Source of the DNA: Thiobacillus sp.
GTDB taxonomy: Bacteria; Pseudomonadota; Gammaproteobacteria; Burkholderiales; Thiobacillaceae
DNA: 64,000 bases
Direction of reading: 5' to 3'
Assembly: GCA_016124745.1 (NCBI GenBank)
Contig: WGNC01000018.1
Location: forward strand, 152,745-216,744
The notes beneath the pieces are model-generated. The model saw only the letters and a list, made by a program, of their open reading frames with translations, was not told where the DNA came from and did not search any database. Positions 8,409 to 25,224 of this stretch are shown piece after piece. Numbering within the stretch: position 1 is the stretch's first letter; the number at the start of each line of letters is the position of its first letter. The position numbers were made by a program, and so were the translations under genes.

Positions 8409-9694
8409 ATCCGTTCTGGACTGTCAGCCTGTTCTGGGGGAGCGCCGTGGTGTGCGTCCTGATTGCCCTGGCTTTTGTACTCCCCACCCTGCTGCGCACG
8501 CGGGCCCGCACCACGCAGGCAGCCCGGCGCGACGTCAATATCGCCGTCTATCGGGATCAGTTGAAGGAAATGGATGCCGATCGCGCCAACGGCCTGCTTT
8601 CGGAAGCGCAATACGAAGCTGCCAAGCTGGAACTGGAAGCCCGTCTGGCCGACGACGCCCTGGTGGCGGACGACAACCCGGAACCGGCGCGTGCCAGCAG
8701 TCGTCGACTCGGATTTGCGCTCGGCACGCTATTGCCAGCCGCGGCATTCGGGATGTATTTCTGGCTCGGCAACCCGGCTTCCCTGATCGCCGTCGCCGAC
8801 GCGAACGCCGGTGCAGCACAGTCCGATGCGGCCGGGTCGGCGGCCCAGCATGATTTCATGAAGCTGATCGAGAAGGTCGAGGAGAAGACCCGGACCAGCC
8901 CCGAGGATGGCGAAGCATGGTCGATGCTGGCCAAGTCCTACGCCGTGGTCGAGCGCTGGCCCGAGGCCCTGCAAGCCTATGAAAAGGCCAACCAACTGCT
9001 GCCGCAGGATGCGTCGGTCATGTCGGGTTACGCAGAAGCCATCGCCATCAACAATAATCGGGTGCTGACGGGCAGGCCGATGGAACTGGTGCAAAAAGCG
9101 CTGGAAATCAACCCTGACGACATGAAGGGTCTTGAACTGTCGGGTATCTACGCCTTCCAGGAGAAGAACTTCGCCCAGGCGAGTTATTTTTTCAAGAAGC
9201 TGCATAAGCTGATGCCGCCGGAGTCGGCCTATGCCCAGGACATCCTGGCTGCGCAGCAGGAAGCCGAACGGCTGATGAAGTCGGGGCTGTCCGGTCTCGA
9301 TGACCTGTCCAATCCGCCGCCTGCCGAGGAAAAGGCGGCAGCGGTGACGGCGGGAGCCGCCATCAAGGGCAGCATCGACATCGCACCGACGCTGAAGTCC
9401 AAGATCGCTGCGTCGGACGTGCTGTTTCTGTTCGCCCGTGCAGGCCAGGGCGGGCCGCCGGTAGCGGCCATCCGCGCCGGGGCCGGCAAGTTTCCGCTGG
9501 AGTTCGAGCTGAACGACAGCATGGCGATGAATCCCGCCAACACGCTCTCGCAACAGAAGCAGGTGATGCTGGTCGCCCGTGTGTCGAAATCGGGCAACCC
9601 GATGGGCCAGGCCGGCGATCTGGAAGGAACGGTTACGGCGGTGAAAGTGGGCGCTTCCGGGGTGAAAGTCGTGATCGATCAGGTCAAGCAATGA
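8405..9694 (+). CDS. ccmI: Cytochrome c maturation protein CcmI (CycH)
   Basis: This 429-aa protein has two N-terminal transmembrane helices separated by a loop with the conserved pattern NIAVYRDQLKEMDADRANG. A periplasmic TPR region (about residues 150-290) and a C-terminal beta-rich domain follow. It recruits apocytochrome c to CcmFH. ATG 8405 overlaps the ccmH stop; further upstream extension of the frame is not needed. It is the last gene of the ccm cluster. Confidence 0.92.
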   Translation: MNPFWTVSLFWGSAVVCVLIALAFVLPTLLRTRARTTQAARRDVNIAVYRDQLKEMDADRANGLLSEAQYEAAKLELEARLADDALVADDNPEPARASSRRLGFALGTLLPAAAFGMYFWLGNPASLIAVADANAGAAQSDAAGSAAQHDFMKLIEKVEEKTRTSPEDGEAWSMLAKSYAVVERWPEALQAYEKANQLLPQDASVMSGYAEAIAINNNRVLTGRPMELVQKALEINPDDMKGLELSGIYAFQEKNFAQASYFFKKLHKLMPPESAYAQDILAAQQEAERLMKSGLSGLDDLSNPPPAEEKAAAVTAGAAIKGSIDIAPTLKSKIAASDVLFLFARAGQGGPPVAAIRAGAGKFPLEFELNDSMAMNPANTLSQQKQVMLVARVSKSGNPMGQAGDLEGTVTAVKVGASGVKVVIDQVKQ

Positions 9695-9726
9695 GCGCGC
9701 GGCGGTCTGTAAAAAACCGCTCGCGC
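9695..9726 (+). terminator. Possible hairpin after ccmI
   Basis: Arms GCGCG and GCGGT pair with ACCGC and CGCGC around an A-rich loop. No long T-run follows, only ATTT. It could attenuate read-through from ccm into pyrG. It overlaps the last bases of the proposed pyrG upstream region. Confidence 0.35.
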
Positions 9727-9728
9727 AT

Positions 9729-12263
<2,535 letters not shown>

Positions 12264-12313
12264 CCGGAGGAGCGGGCGGCCTGGCCGTCATCGTTCACGT
12301 ATTGAAATCGTAA

Positions 12314-13606
<1,293 letters not shown>

Positions 13607-13649
13607 TTTCCGTATTGCCGGGCTCGGCTCGCGCATACGCGGCCAGGCG

Positions 13650-13934
13650 ATGACCTGGATCCTGTCGACCGCGATCGTACTGCTGCAATATCCGCTGTGG
13701 CTCGGCGAGGGCGGCTGGTTGAAAGTGCGTGAGCATGCGCACCAGGTTGACACACAGCAGTCGTTGAATGAGCGGCTGCAAACGCGCAACGCAGGCTTGC
13801 TGGCCGAACTGGGCGACCTCAAACAGGGGCGCGATGCCATCGAGGAGCGTGCGCGCAATGAACTGGGCATGATCGCACCGGACGAATGGTTCGTTCGTGT
13901 CGTGCCAGCCCACACCGTTCAGTCGGGAAGATAA
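13650..13934 (+). CDS. ftsB: Cell division protein FtsB
   Basis: This 94-aa protein has one N-terminal membrane helix (ILSTAIVLLQYPLWLG) then a coiled coil with ERLQTRNAGLLAELGDLKQG and the conserved end EERARNELGMI. FtsB forms the FtsQBL complex of the divisome. The frame continues upstream into eno; ATG 13650 gives the normal length. It directly follows eno, as in many proteobacteria, and abuts the next gene without a gap. Confidence 0.9.
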   Translation: MTWILSTAIVLLQYPLWLGEGGWLKVREHAHQVDTQQSLNERLQTRNAGLLAELGDLKQGRDAIEERARNELGMIAPDEWFVRVVPAHTVQSGR

Positions 13935-17239
<3,305 letters not shown>

Positions 17240-17287
17240 AGCCCACCCGATTAGATTGTCGAGTCAGGGAAACTTGAGGTAAGCATT

Positions 17288-18157
17288 ATGCAAAAAGTCA
17301 AAAAAGCCGTATTTCCGGTGGCCGGTCTGGGCACCCGTTTTCTGCCCGCGACCAAGGCCAGCCCCAAGGAAATGCTCCCCATCGTCGACAAGCCGCTGAT
17401 CCAATATGCCGTCGAGGAGGCGATGGATGCCGGCATCACCGACATCATCTTCATCAGCAGCCGCACCAAGCGCACTGTCGAGGACCACTTCGACAAGGCC
17501 TACGAACTTGAAACCGAACTGGCCGCGCGCGGCAAGCATCGCGACCTGGAACTGGTGCAGTCGATCCGCCCGGCCGGCGTGAACTTCATCTATATTCGCC
17601 AGGCCGAAGCACTGGGGCTCGGCCATGCCGTGCTGTGCGCCCAGCCGGTGGTCGGCAACGAGCCCTTTGCGGTCATACTCGCCGACGATCTGATCGACGG
17701 TGCCCCGGCGGCAATGAAACAGATGGTCGATCAATACGACTTCTACCAGTGCTCGGTTCTCGGCGTGCAGCAGGTCGCACCCGAGGAAACGGCGTCCTAC
17801 GGCATCGTCGACGCCGCCCCGCTGGATGAACGGGTGTCGCGGGTCAACGCGATCGTCGAAAAGCCCAAACCCGAAGACGCGCCTTCCACCCTCGGCGTGG
17901 TCGGCCGCTACATTCTCACCCCGCGCATCTTTCACCATATCGAGCATCTGAAGCCTGGTGCGGGCGGCGAACTGCAGCTCACCGACGCCATTGCTTCATT
18001 GCTGCTGGAGCAGCAGGTGCTGGCCTACGCTTTCGATGGCACCCGCTACGATTGCGGCAGCAAGCTCGGCTATCTGCAGGCCTCGGTGGAATATGCGTTG
18101 AAGCACGCCGAGATCAGCGAAGATTTCGCCGCCTATCTCAAGTCGCGCGTTTGCTGA
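17288..18157 (+). CDS. galU: UTP-glucose-1-phosphate uridylyltransferase
   Basis: This 289-aa protein has the nucleotide-binding start [33 protein letters not shown] and the family segments [12 protein letters not shown] and GELQLTDAI. It makes UDP-glucose for cell-surface polysaccharides. It follows ligA after 48 bp and may be cotranscribed. Confidence 0.97.
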   Translation: MQKVKKAVFPVAGLGTRFLPATKASPKEMLPIVDKPLIQYAVEEAMDAGITDIIFISSRTKRTVEDHFDKAYELETELAARGKHRDLELVQSIRPAGVNFIYIRQAEALGLGHAVLCAQPVVGNEPFAVILADDLIDGAPAAMKQMVDQYDFYQCSVLGVQQVAPEETASYGIVDAAPLDERVSRVNAIVEKPKPEDAPSTLGVVGRYILTPRIFHHIEHLKPGAGGELQLTDAIASLLLEQQVLAYAFDGTRYDCGSKLGYLQASVEYALKHAEISEDFAAYLKSRVC

Positions 18158-18187
18158 GGGTCGGGGGAAGCTGGCCAGATTGCGGGA

Positions 18188-18655
18188 CTAAAGCCCCAAG
18201 TCGCTCAAGCCGGGGTGATCGTCCGGACGGCGGCCCAGCGGCCAGAAGAACTTGCGATCCGATTCCGTGATGGGCAGGTCGTTGATGCTCGCGAAGCGGC
18301 GCATCATGAACCCCTGTTCGTTGAATTCCCAGTTCTCGTTGCCGTACGAGCGGTACCACTGGCCGGAATCGTCGTGGCTCTCGTAGGCGAAGCGCACCGC
18401 GATGCGGTTGCCGGTGAAGGCCCATAATTCCTTGATCAGCCGGTAGTCCAGTTCGCGGGCCCACTTGCGTTCGAGAAACCGGCGGACCTGTTCGCGTCCG
18501 ACCGGGAACTCCTTGCGATTTCGCCAGCGCGTGTCTTCTGTGTAGACCAGGATGACACGTTCGGGGTCGCGCGTATTCCATGCGTCCTCGGCCATGCGCA
18601 CTTTCTGGATCGCGGTCTCGAGCGTGAAAGGCGGTAGCGGCGGTTTGGTTTCCAT
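18188..18655 (-). CDS. DUF1348 / NTF2-like family protein
   Basis: This 155-aa soluble protein has the segments [23 protein letters not shown] and the C-terminal [15 protein letters not shown] typical of the DUF1348 (SnoaL-like, NTF2-fold) family. Its biochemical role is not established. It is transcribed divergently from a tetR gene across two palindromic operators, so it is very likely the regulator's target. AAGGAG lies just ahead of its ATG at 18662-18667. Confidence 0.88.
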   Translation of the reverse strand: METKPPLPPFTLETAIQKVRMAEDAWNTRDPERVILVYTEDTRWRNRKEFPVGREQVRRFLERKWARELDYRLIKELWAFTGNRIAVRFAYESHDDSGQWYRSYGNENWEFNEQGFMMRRFASINDLPITESDRKFFWPLGRRPDDHPGLSDLGL

Positions 18656-18674
18656 GGCAACTCCTTGGGCAGGA

Positions 18675-18692
18675 GTAGACAGATCTGTCTAC
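18675..18692. promoter_or_regulatory. Operator 1 of the tetR/DUF1348 intergenic region
   Basis: GTAGACAGATCTGTCTAC is a perfect 18-bp palindrome. The same arms recur 38 bp away centre to centre. The site is closest to the DUF1348 gene start. Confidence 0.8.
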
Positions 18693-18712
18693 ATGCGTGC
18701 AGTCTATCTCCG

Positions 18713-18730
18713 GTAGACAGACCTGTCTAC
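18713..18730. promoter_or_regulatory. Operator 2 of the tetR/DUF1348 intergenic region
   Basis: GTAGACAGACCTGTCTAC has the same 8-bp arms as operator 1, with one asymmetric central base pair. It ends 9 bp before the tetR ATG, so binding there would also block tetR expression. Confidence 0.8.
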
Positions 18731-18739
18731 AATGCGCGC

Positions 18740-19306
18740 ATGAAGATCCGATGTAAACCTGGGGCCGGTCCCTACCCAGCGCGAGAGCGCATCTTGCACA
18801 CCGCGCACGACCTGTTCTACCGGGACGGCGTCCGGGCGACCGGCATCGACCGGGTCATCGCCGAGTGCGGCGTGACCAAGACCACCTTCTATCGCCATTT
18901 CCCGAGCAAAAACGACCTGATTCGCGCCTACCTGGCGTACCGGCACCAGTGCTGGCTCGCCTGGTTCGCCGACGCCCTGGCGCGCCACGGCAACACGGCG
19001 GAAGCAATCGTCCCTGCGGTGGGCGAGTGGTTCCGTGACAGGCGGTTTCGCGGCTGCGCCTTCATCAACAGCGTCGGAGAACTGGGCGGCGTGCTACCAG
19101 AGGTCGTCGCCATCGCGCGCAGCCACAAGCAGGACATGACGGCTGCGATTGCTGCCGTGCTGCCGGCATCACGGCAGCGCATGAAGCTTGCGCAGACGGT
19201 GGCTCTGGCGATCGACGGCGCGATCGTTCGCACGCAGTTCGATGGGTCACCGAAAGAGGCCTTGTCCGCGCTCGACCGAATCGTCAGATCATTGCTGAAG
19301 GCATGA
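18740..19306 (+). CDS. TetR-family transcriptional regulator
   Basis: This 188-aa protein has an N-terminal helix-turn-helix domain with ATGIDRVIAECGVTKTTFYRHFPSKNDLI (about residues 34-65) and a helical ligand-binding domain. The frame extends upstream, but ATG 18740 lies after both operators. It probably represses itself and the divergent DUF1348 gene. The 3' end overlaps the convergent nnrD gene by 23 bp. The inducer is unknown. Confidence 0.92.
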   Translation: MKIRCKPGAGPYPARERILHTAHDLFYRDGVRATGIDRVIAECGVTKTTFYRHFPSKNDLIRAYLAYRHQCWLAWFADALARHGNTAEAIVPAVGEWFRDRRFRGCAFINSVGELGGVLPEVVAIARSHKQDMTAAIAAVLPASRQRMKLAQTVALAIDGAIVRTQFDGSPKEALSALDRIVRSLLKA

Positions 19307-20729
19307 CGGCGTGGTGGGTGTCACTGCCGTGTCGCCATACTGCAGCCTCCAGTGCATCGCCGGCTGCCATGCCCTGACCCAGCAGGGCAGCCAGCATGCC
19401 GGTGAGGCGGTCGCCGGAACCTGCCTGGGCAAGCCAGGGTCCGCCGCTGGTGTTGATGGCGTAGCGGCCGCCGGGATGTGCGATCACGGTGCCGGCACCC
19501 TTGAGCGCGACGTGCGCGCGGTATTGTGCGCACAGACTGCGCGCGCATTCGATGCGATCTGCCTGGACCGCCATGCCGCTTATGCCGAGCAGACGTGCGG
19601 CTTCGCCGGGGTGGGGGGTGAGCAGGGTGGGATGGCTGCGGCGAGCAGCCTGGCTGGCAAGGTCAGCATCGCCAGCCAGCAGGTTCAGCGCGTCGGCATC
19701 CAGTACCAGCGGGCAGGGGGCTGCCAGGGCAGTTTCCAGCAGGGCGTGTGCGCGCGGGCTCTGTCCCAGGCCGGGACCGACCGCCAGCACGCTCAGCGGA
19801 GCCACCAGCAGATTTTCCGGTACGGCAAACATTAAGCGTGGTTCGCCGAAATCGGCCACGACGCGTTCGTCCAGCATGCCCAGTGTGACGCTGCCAGCGC
19901 CCAGCTGCAGCGCAGCGCGTCCGGCGATCAGGCAGGCGCCCACCATGCCGGCAGTTCCTCCCATGATGCCGACATGCCCAAACTGGCCCTTGTGGCTGTT
20001 ATGGGCGCGTGCAGGCAGGCGATGGCGGTTTTCCGATTGTGTCAGTCCGAAACCCGCGGTTGTTGCCAGCCCGGCCGTATCGACACCGAGCGTGTCGAGC
20101 AGGACTGCGCCTGCGAAATCCGGTCCGTCAGCGGTAAGGAGGCCGGGCTTGAGCCCGAGAAACGTCAGCGTCTGGTCGGCGCGCAGGGCACAGCCGCGTA
20201 TCCGTCCGCTGTCGCTGTCCAGACCGCTCGGGATGTCGAGCGCCAGTCTGGGGCAGTCCCAGTCGTTGACCCGTGCGATCAAGCGCGCGTCCTCGCCCGT
20301 CACGTCGCGCGTGAGACCCACGCCGAACAGGCCGTCGACGACGAGGCTGAACCGCTGCGCCGGCGGAATGTCCGCCAGGATAGCGCCGCCGCTTTCGCGC
20401 CAGGCTTCGCGTGCACGGGCCGCATCGGGCGGCAGACGGGCCGCATCGGCGCGGCTCACGACGATGACGCGGGATCCCTGTTCCGTGAGTCGGCGCGCCA
20501 CCACCAGCGCATCGCCCCCGTTGTTGCCGGGACCGGCCAGGACCAGGACGGGTTCGCCTGACTCGTCTGCCAGCGAGCCGGCCAGGTCGGCAGCCGCTGC
20601 ACCCGCGCGTTCCATCATGGAGACATCCGGGTGGGAGGCCTGCCATTGCCGCTCGATGTCACGGACGTCGGCGGCCGTCAACAGCGGTGGCGATACGAGA
20701 GCGAGTAGCGGGGTCGGCATGGGGCACAT
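19284..20729 (-). CDS. nnrD: Bifunctional NAD(P)H-hydrate epimerase / ADP-dependent dehydratase
   Basis: This 481-aa fusion has an N-terminal YjeF-type epimerase domain (about residues 1-215; PGNNGGDALVVARRL, VDGLFGVGLTRD) and a C-terminal ribokinase-like dehydratase domain (KGQFGHVGIMGG, LTPHPGEAARLL, and GSGDRLTGMLAALL near the end). It repairs hydrated NADH and NADPH. ATG 20720, three codons in, is an alternative start. It converges with tetR. Confidence 0.93.
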   Translation of the reverse strand: MCPMPTPLLALVSPPLLTAADVRDIERQWQASHPDVSMMERAGAAAADLAGSLADESGEPVLVLAGPGNNGGDALVVARRLTEQGSRVIVVSRADAARLPPDAARAREAWRESGGAILADIPPAQRFSLVVDGLFGVGLTRDVTGEDARLIARVNDWDCPRLALDIPSGLDSDSGRIRGCALRADQTLTFLGLKPGLLTADGPDFAGAVLLDTLGVDTAGLATTAGFGLTQSENRHRLPARAHNSHKGQFGHVGIMGGTAGMVGACLIAGRAALQLGAGSVTLGMLDERVVADFGEPRLMFAVPENLLVAPLSVLAVGPGLGQSPRAHALLETALAAPCPLVLDADALNLLAGDADLASQAARRSHPTLLTPHPGEAARLLGISGMAVQADRIECARSLCAQYRAHVALKGAGTVIAHPGGRYAINTSGGPWLAQAGSGDRLTGMLAALLGQGMAAGDALEAAVWRHGSDTHHAVMPSAMI

Positions 20730-20923
20730 AGTCGAGGAGGGGGTTGCGCCTGTATCTTAAACCCGGCTGCGGTCACCCTGCGCTTTTTCAGATGCCGCAC
20801 TGATCCCGGCAGCACATCGATACGTTGTCATCGACAGGCCCGCTGAGAAGGAGTCGGCCCGGCTTGCAAGACCGGGCTGGCGACCTAAACTGCAGAACAT
20901 TCCGATGCTTTCAGGAGTGTCGT

Positions 20924-21142
20924 ATGGCAAACGCGAATCTCACCCCCGCAGGCGGCGTGGTGGCACAGTGTTCCGACGAGGAAACCTGCGCGGTCGTGAC
21001 CTGTGCGGTGTGTTTGAAGGAAATCCCGGCCGATTCGATCAGGGTGGCGGATGCGCAGGACTACGTGCAGCATTTTTGCGGCCTCGACTGTCTGGAAATG
21101 TGGCGAAAACAGGCCGCTTTGTGCAGCAGACCGGCCGGCTAG
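20924..21142 (+). CDS. DUF3330-family small cysteine protein
   Basis: This 72-aa protein has two cysteine pairs: CAVCLKEIPADS in the middle and HFCGLDCLEMW near the end, the DUF3330 pattern. Four cysteines could bind a metal ion. A ribosome site CAGGAG at 20912-20917 supports ATG 20924 over longer upstream reading. It sits between divergent nnrD and purL. Function is unknown. Confidence 0.75.
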   Translation: MANANLTPAGGVVAQCSDEETCAVVTCAVCLKEIPADSIRVADAQDYVQHFCGLDCLEMWRKQAALCSRPAG

Positions 21143-21194
21143 AGCTTCCCCGATCGGATAAAATAGCGCCTTTGCATTGTTCGCAAAGACGCAC

Positions 21195-24100
21195 ATGTCT
21201 TCCATCGCATCGCTCCCCGGCAGTGCCGCACTGTCCCCTTTCCGTATCGACAAGATCCGCCAGGATGCAGCCCGGCTCGGGATAACGCTGGGTGAGGTCG
21301 CGGCGCGCTACTGGCATTTCGTGGAACTGGATGCCGACCTGGACGCGGCTGCCGCGCAGCAGCTGGCCAAAACGCTGGATTACGGCAGCCCTGCCGAAGC
21401 CCCTGTTGCCACAGAGATTCAACTTCTGGTCACGCCGCGCCCGGGCACGATCTCCCCCTGGTCGTCCAAGGCCACGGATATTCTCAGGAACAGTGGTCTC
21501 ACCCAGTTGCAGAGGATCGAGCGCGGCGTCGCCTATCGACTGAGCGACAAGCAGGGCGCGGCCTTGTCTGCCGAGGCGCTTACGGCATTGCTGCCGTTGC
21601 TGCACGACCGCATGACGGAAGCCGTGATGAACTCGCTGGAGGCGGCACGGGGGCTGTTCCAGCATGTGCCACCGCGCGAGCTGACCGCGGTCGATGTGAT
21701 GGCCGGCGGCCATGCCGCACTCGAATCCGCCAATCGCGAGCTGGGTTTGGCCTTGTCGGACGACGAACTCGACTACCTGGTCGAGCACTTCAGCCGCATG
21801 GGACGCAACCCGACCGACGTCGAGCTGATGATGTTCGCGCAGGCCAACTCTGAGCACTGCCGCCACAAGATTTTCAATGCCTCGTGGGTGATCGACGGCG
21901 CGGCGCAGTCGAAGTCGCTGTTCGGCATGATCCGCGATACCCATGCAGCGCACCCGGATGGCACGGTGGTGGCGTATTCGGACAATTCCTCGGTCATCGA
22001 GGGGGCGCAGATCGATCGTTTCTATCCGCGCGGCGACGGCAGCTATGCCTACAGCAGCGAGCTGACCCATGTGCTGATGAAGGTGGAAACGCACAACCAT
22101 CCGACGGCGATCTCGCCTTTCCCGGGAGCCGCGACCGGCAGCGGCGGCGAAATCCGCGATGAAGGCGCGACTGGCACCGGCTCCAAGCCCAAGGCCGGGC
22201 TGTGCGGATTCTCGGTTTCGAATCTGAACATCCCCGGCTATATCCAGCCGTGGGAGGCAGATGCCTATGGCAAGCCGGAACGCATCGTCAACCCGCTCGC
22301 GATCATGCTCGAAGGCCCGATCGGTGCGGCGGCATTCAACAACGAATTCGGCCGCCCCAACCTGGCGGGCTATTTCCGCACCTTCGAGGAAACCGTGGGC
22401 GGGCAACGCCGCGGCTATCACAAGCCCATCATGCTGGCGGGCGGGGTCGGCAGCATCCGTGACGATCACGTGCACAAGAAGATGCTGCCCACCGGCACGC
22501 TGCTGATCCAGCTGGGCGGCCCTGGCATGCTGATCGGCCTCGGCGGCGGCGCCGCGTCCTCGATGGACACCGGCGCCAATGCGGCCAATCTGGATTTCGA
22601 TTCGGTGCAGCGCGGCAACCCGGAAATGGAGCGCCGCGCACAGGAGGTCATCGACCGCTGCTGGCAGCTGGGCGCGGCGAACCCGATCCTGTCGATCCAC
22701 GACGTCGGTGCGGGCGGCCTGTCGAACGCGCTGCCCGAGTTGGTGCATGGCGGTGGCCGCGGCGGACGCTTCGAACTGCGCGCCGCGCCGTCGGAAGAGT
22801 CCGGCATGTCGCCGCGCGAGATCTGGTGCAACGAGGCGCAGGAACGCTATGTACTGGCGATTCCGCCGGATCGCCTCGACGAATTCCGGGCGATGTGCGA
22901 GCGTGAGCGCTGTCCCTTTGCGGTGCTGGGCGAGGCCACCGAAGAAAACCATCTGCTGGTGCGTGACAGCCATTTCAACAACGCGCCGGTCGATGTGGAT
23001 CTTGAAGTGATCCTCGGCAAGCCGCCGCGAATGACGCGTGACGTGGCCCATCGGGACGCTGTCCTGGGACCGCTGGTGCTCGACGACATCGATTTGCGGG
23101 ATGCGGTGTACCGGGTACTGGCGATGCCGGGCGTGGCGTCGAAGATGTTCCTGATTTCCATCGGTGACCGCTCGGTGGGCGGCATGACCGCGCGCGACCA
23201 GTGCGTCGGCCCCTGGCAGATTCCGGTGGCCGATTGCGCGATCACGCTGGCAGGCTATCAGACCACCCGGGGTGAGGTGTTCTCGATCGGCGAGAAAGCC
23301 CCGCTGGCGCTGATCGATGCGCCGGCCTCGGGGCGCATGGCGGTCGTCGAGGCGATCACCAATCTGGCTGCCGCGCGCGTGAAGGGACTCACGCAGGTGA
23401 AACTGTCGGCCAACTGGATGGCGCCAGCCGGACACCCGGGCGAGGACGCAGCGCTGTTCGATACCGTGGCCGCAGTGTCGCAGTACTGTCAGGCGCTGGG
23501 CGTCAGCATTCCGGTCGGCAAGGATTCGATGAGCATGAAGACCGTCTGGGATGCCGAAGGCGCGAAGAAGGCGGTCATCTCGCCGATCTCGCTGGTGGTC
23601 TCTGCGTTTGCGACAACGCCGGATGCGACTGCGCATCTGACCCCGCAATTGCGCACCGATGCCGGCGATACCGATCTCGTTCTGATCGACCTCGGGCTGG
23701 GCAAGAATCGGCTAGGGGGATCGAGCTTCGCCCAGGCCTACAAGCAGGTGGGGGACCGATGCCCGGATGCGCCGGCCGCTGCAGCGCTCACTGCGTTCTT
23801 CGATACCGTGCAGGCGCTGAACGCCGCCGGCAAGCTGCTGGCCTACCATGACCGCTCGGATGGCGGCCTGTTCGCCGCGTTGTGCGAAATGGCTTTTGCG
23901 GGACACTGCGGCGTGGATATCGACATCGACGAATTGTGCCTCCACCAGATTCGTCACGAAATCGAGGACGAGGGCCTGCCTGAGCCCGAGGCGTTGCTCG
24001 AGGCCGGATACAGCCCGAGAATCTTCAACGGCCTGTTCAGCGAGGAGGCCGGCGCCGTGCTGCAGGTCCGCCGGTCCGATACCCCTGCGGTGATGCAGGC

Positions 24101-25151
24101 TTTCATCGGCAGTGGCCTGCGGGGGGCGTTTCATGTCATCGGCCATGTCAACGATAGCGATCGTGTGAGAGTGTTGCGCCAGAACAGGCTGATCTTCGAC
24201 GAGGCGCGCACCGACCTGCAACGGGCCTGGGCGCGCACCAGCTACGAGATGGCGAAGCTGCGTGACAACCCTGCATGCGCCGAACAGGAGTTCGCAGCGC
24301 ATGCCGATGCGGCTAATCCGGGGCTGCGTTACGCCCCGAGCTTCGATCCGCAGGCCGATGTCGCCGCGCCCGCCATCGCAACGGGCAAGCGGCCACGGGT
24401 GGCGGTGCTGCGCGAGCAGGGCGTCAATGGCCAGGTCGAGATGGCCGCCGCGTTCGATGCCGCCGGTTTTGCTGCGGTCGACGTGCACATGAGTGATATC
24501 GTTTCCGGTCGGGTGGGGCTGGGCGATTTCAGCGGACTGGCCGCATGCGGCGGCTTCAGCTATGGCGACGTGCTCGGGGCAGGCGGCGGGTGGGCCAAGT
24601 CGATCCTGTTCAACCCGCGCGCGCGCGACCAGTTCGCAGCGTTTTTCGGGCGCACCGATACCTTCGCGCTCGGCGTGTGCAACGGCTGCCAGATGATGAG
24701 CCAGTTGCACGATCTGATCCCCGGCGCAGCGGCCTGGCCGCGTTTCGAGCGCAACCTTTCCGAGCAGTTCGAGGCGCGCTTTGCGCTGGTCGAGGTGCTG
24801 GATTCGCCGTCCCTGTTCTTTGCCGACATGGCCGGCTCGATGATGCCCATCGTGGTGTCACACGGCGAAGGCCGGGTCGTTTTCCGCGATCCTGGCCATG
24901 CGGCACAGGCTTTGTCGACGCTGAGATATGTCGATCACCGTGGTGCGCCGACGGAAACCTATCCGATGAACCCCAATGGCTCGGCGGGGGGGCAGACCGG
25001 ATTCACCACGCCTGACGGACGTTTCAGCATCCTGATGCCGCATCCGGAGCGCGTGTTCCGCGCCGCCCAGTTGTCGTGGAAGCCGCAGGAAATGACCGGT
25101 GCCGGTCCCTGGTTGCGCATGTTCCGCAACGCGCGGCGGGCGGTTGGGTGA
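21195..25151 (+). CDS. purL: Phosphoribosylformylglycinamidine synthase
   Basis: This ~1318-aa large-form PurL has an N-terminal PurS-like region, two AIRS-like halves ([24 protein letters not shown] is clear) and a C-terminal amidotransferase domain with nucleophile Cys in GVCNGCQMM and HGEGRVVF and MPHPERVFR segments. It converts FGAR to FGAM in purine synthesis. ATG 21195 fits the family better than an upstream TTG at 21177. A TAAAAT -10-like hexamer lies at 21159-21164. Confidence 0.97.
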   Translation: MSSIASLPGSAALSPFRIDKIRQDAARLGITLGEVAARYWHFVELDADLDAAAAQQLAKTLDYGSPAEAPVATEIQLLVTPRPGTISPWSSKATDILRNSGLTQLQRIERGVAYRLSDKQGAALSAEALTALLPLLHDRMTEAVMNSLEAARGLFQHVPPRELTAVDVMAGGHAALESANRELGLALSDDELDYLVEHFSRMGRNPTDVELMMFAQANSEHCRHKIFNASWVIDGAAQSKSLFGMIRDTHAAHPDGTVVAYSDNSSVIEGAQIDRFYPRGDGSYAYSSELTHVLMKVETHNHPTAISPFPGAATGSGGEIRDEGATGTGSKPKAGLCGFSVSNLNIPGYIQPWEADAYGKPERIVNPLAIMLEGPIGAAAFNNEFGRPNLAGYFRTFEETVGGQRRGYHKPIMLAGGVGSIRDDHVHKKMLPTGTLLIQLGGPGMLIGLGGGAASSMDTGANAANLDFDSVQRGNPEMERRAQEVIDRCWQLGAANPILSIHDVGAGGLSNALPELVHGGGRGGRFELRAAPSEESGMSPREIWCNEAQERYVLAIPPDRLDEFRAMCERERCPFAVLGEATEENHLLVRDSHFNNAPVDVDLEVILGKPPRMTRDVAHRDAVLGPLVLDDIDLRDAVYRVLAMPGVASKMFLISIGDRSVGGMTARDQCVGPWQIPVADCAITLAGYQTTRGEVFSIGEKAPLALIDAPASGRMAVVEAITNLAAARVKGLTQVKLSANWMAPAGHPGEDAALFDTVAAVSQYCQALGVSIPVGKDSMSMKTVWDAEGAKKAVISPISLVVSAFATTPDATAHLTPQLRTDAGDTDLVLIDLGLGKNRLGGSSFAQAYKQVGDRCPDAPAAAALTAFFDTVQALNAAGKLLAYHDRSDGGLFAALCEMAFAGHCGVDIDIDELCLHQIRHEIEDEGLPEPEALLEAGYSPRIFNGLFSEEAGAVLQVRRSDTPAVMQAFIGSGLRGAFHVIGHVNDSDRVRVLRQNRLIFDEARTDLQRAWARTSYEMAKLRDNPACAEQEFAAHADAANPGLRYAPSFDPQADVAAPAIATGKRPRVAVLREQGVNGQVEMAAAFDAAGFAAVDVHMSDIVSGRVGLGDFSGLAACGGFSYGDVLGAGGGWAKSILFNPRARDQFAAFFGRTDTFALGVCNGCQMMSQLHDLIPGAAAWPRFERNLSEQFEARFALVEVLDSPSLFFADMAGSMMPIVVSHGEGRVVFRDPGHAAQALSTLRYVDHRGAPTETYPMNPNGSAGGQTGFTTPDGRFSILMPHPERVFRAAQLSWKPQEMTGAGPWLRMFRNARRAVG

Positions 25152-25224
25152 TGCGTGCCGACTATGAGAAAATGACCCGCTTTGCCGCACTCGATCCGGC
25201 CGAGCCGGATCTCGATACCACGCC

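Noticed and set aside
21039..23648. 869-codon minus-strand frame opposite purL
   Set aside because: Antisense shadow; purL in the other frame is complete and unambiguous.
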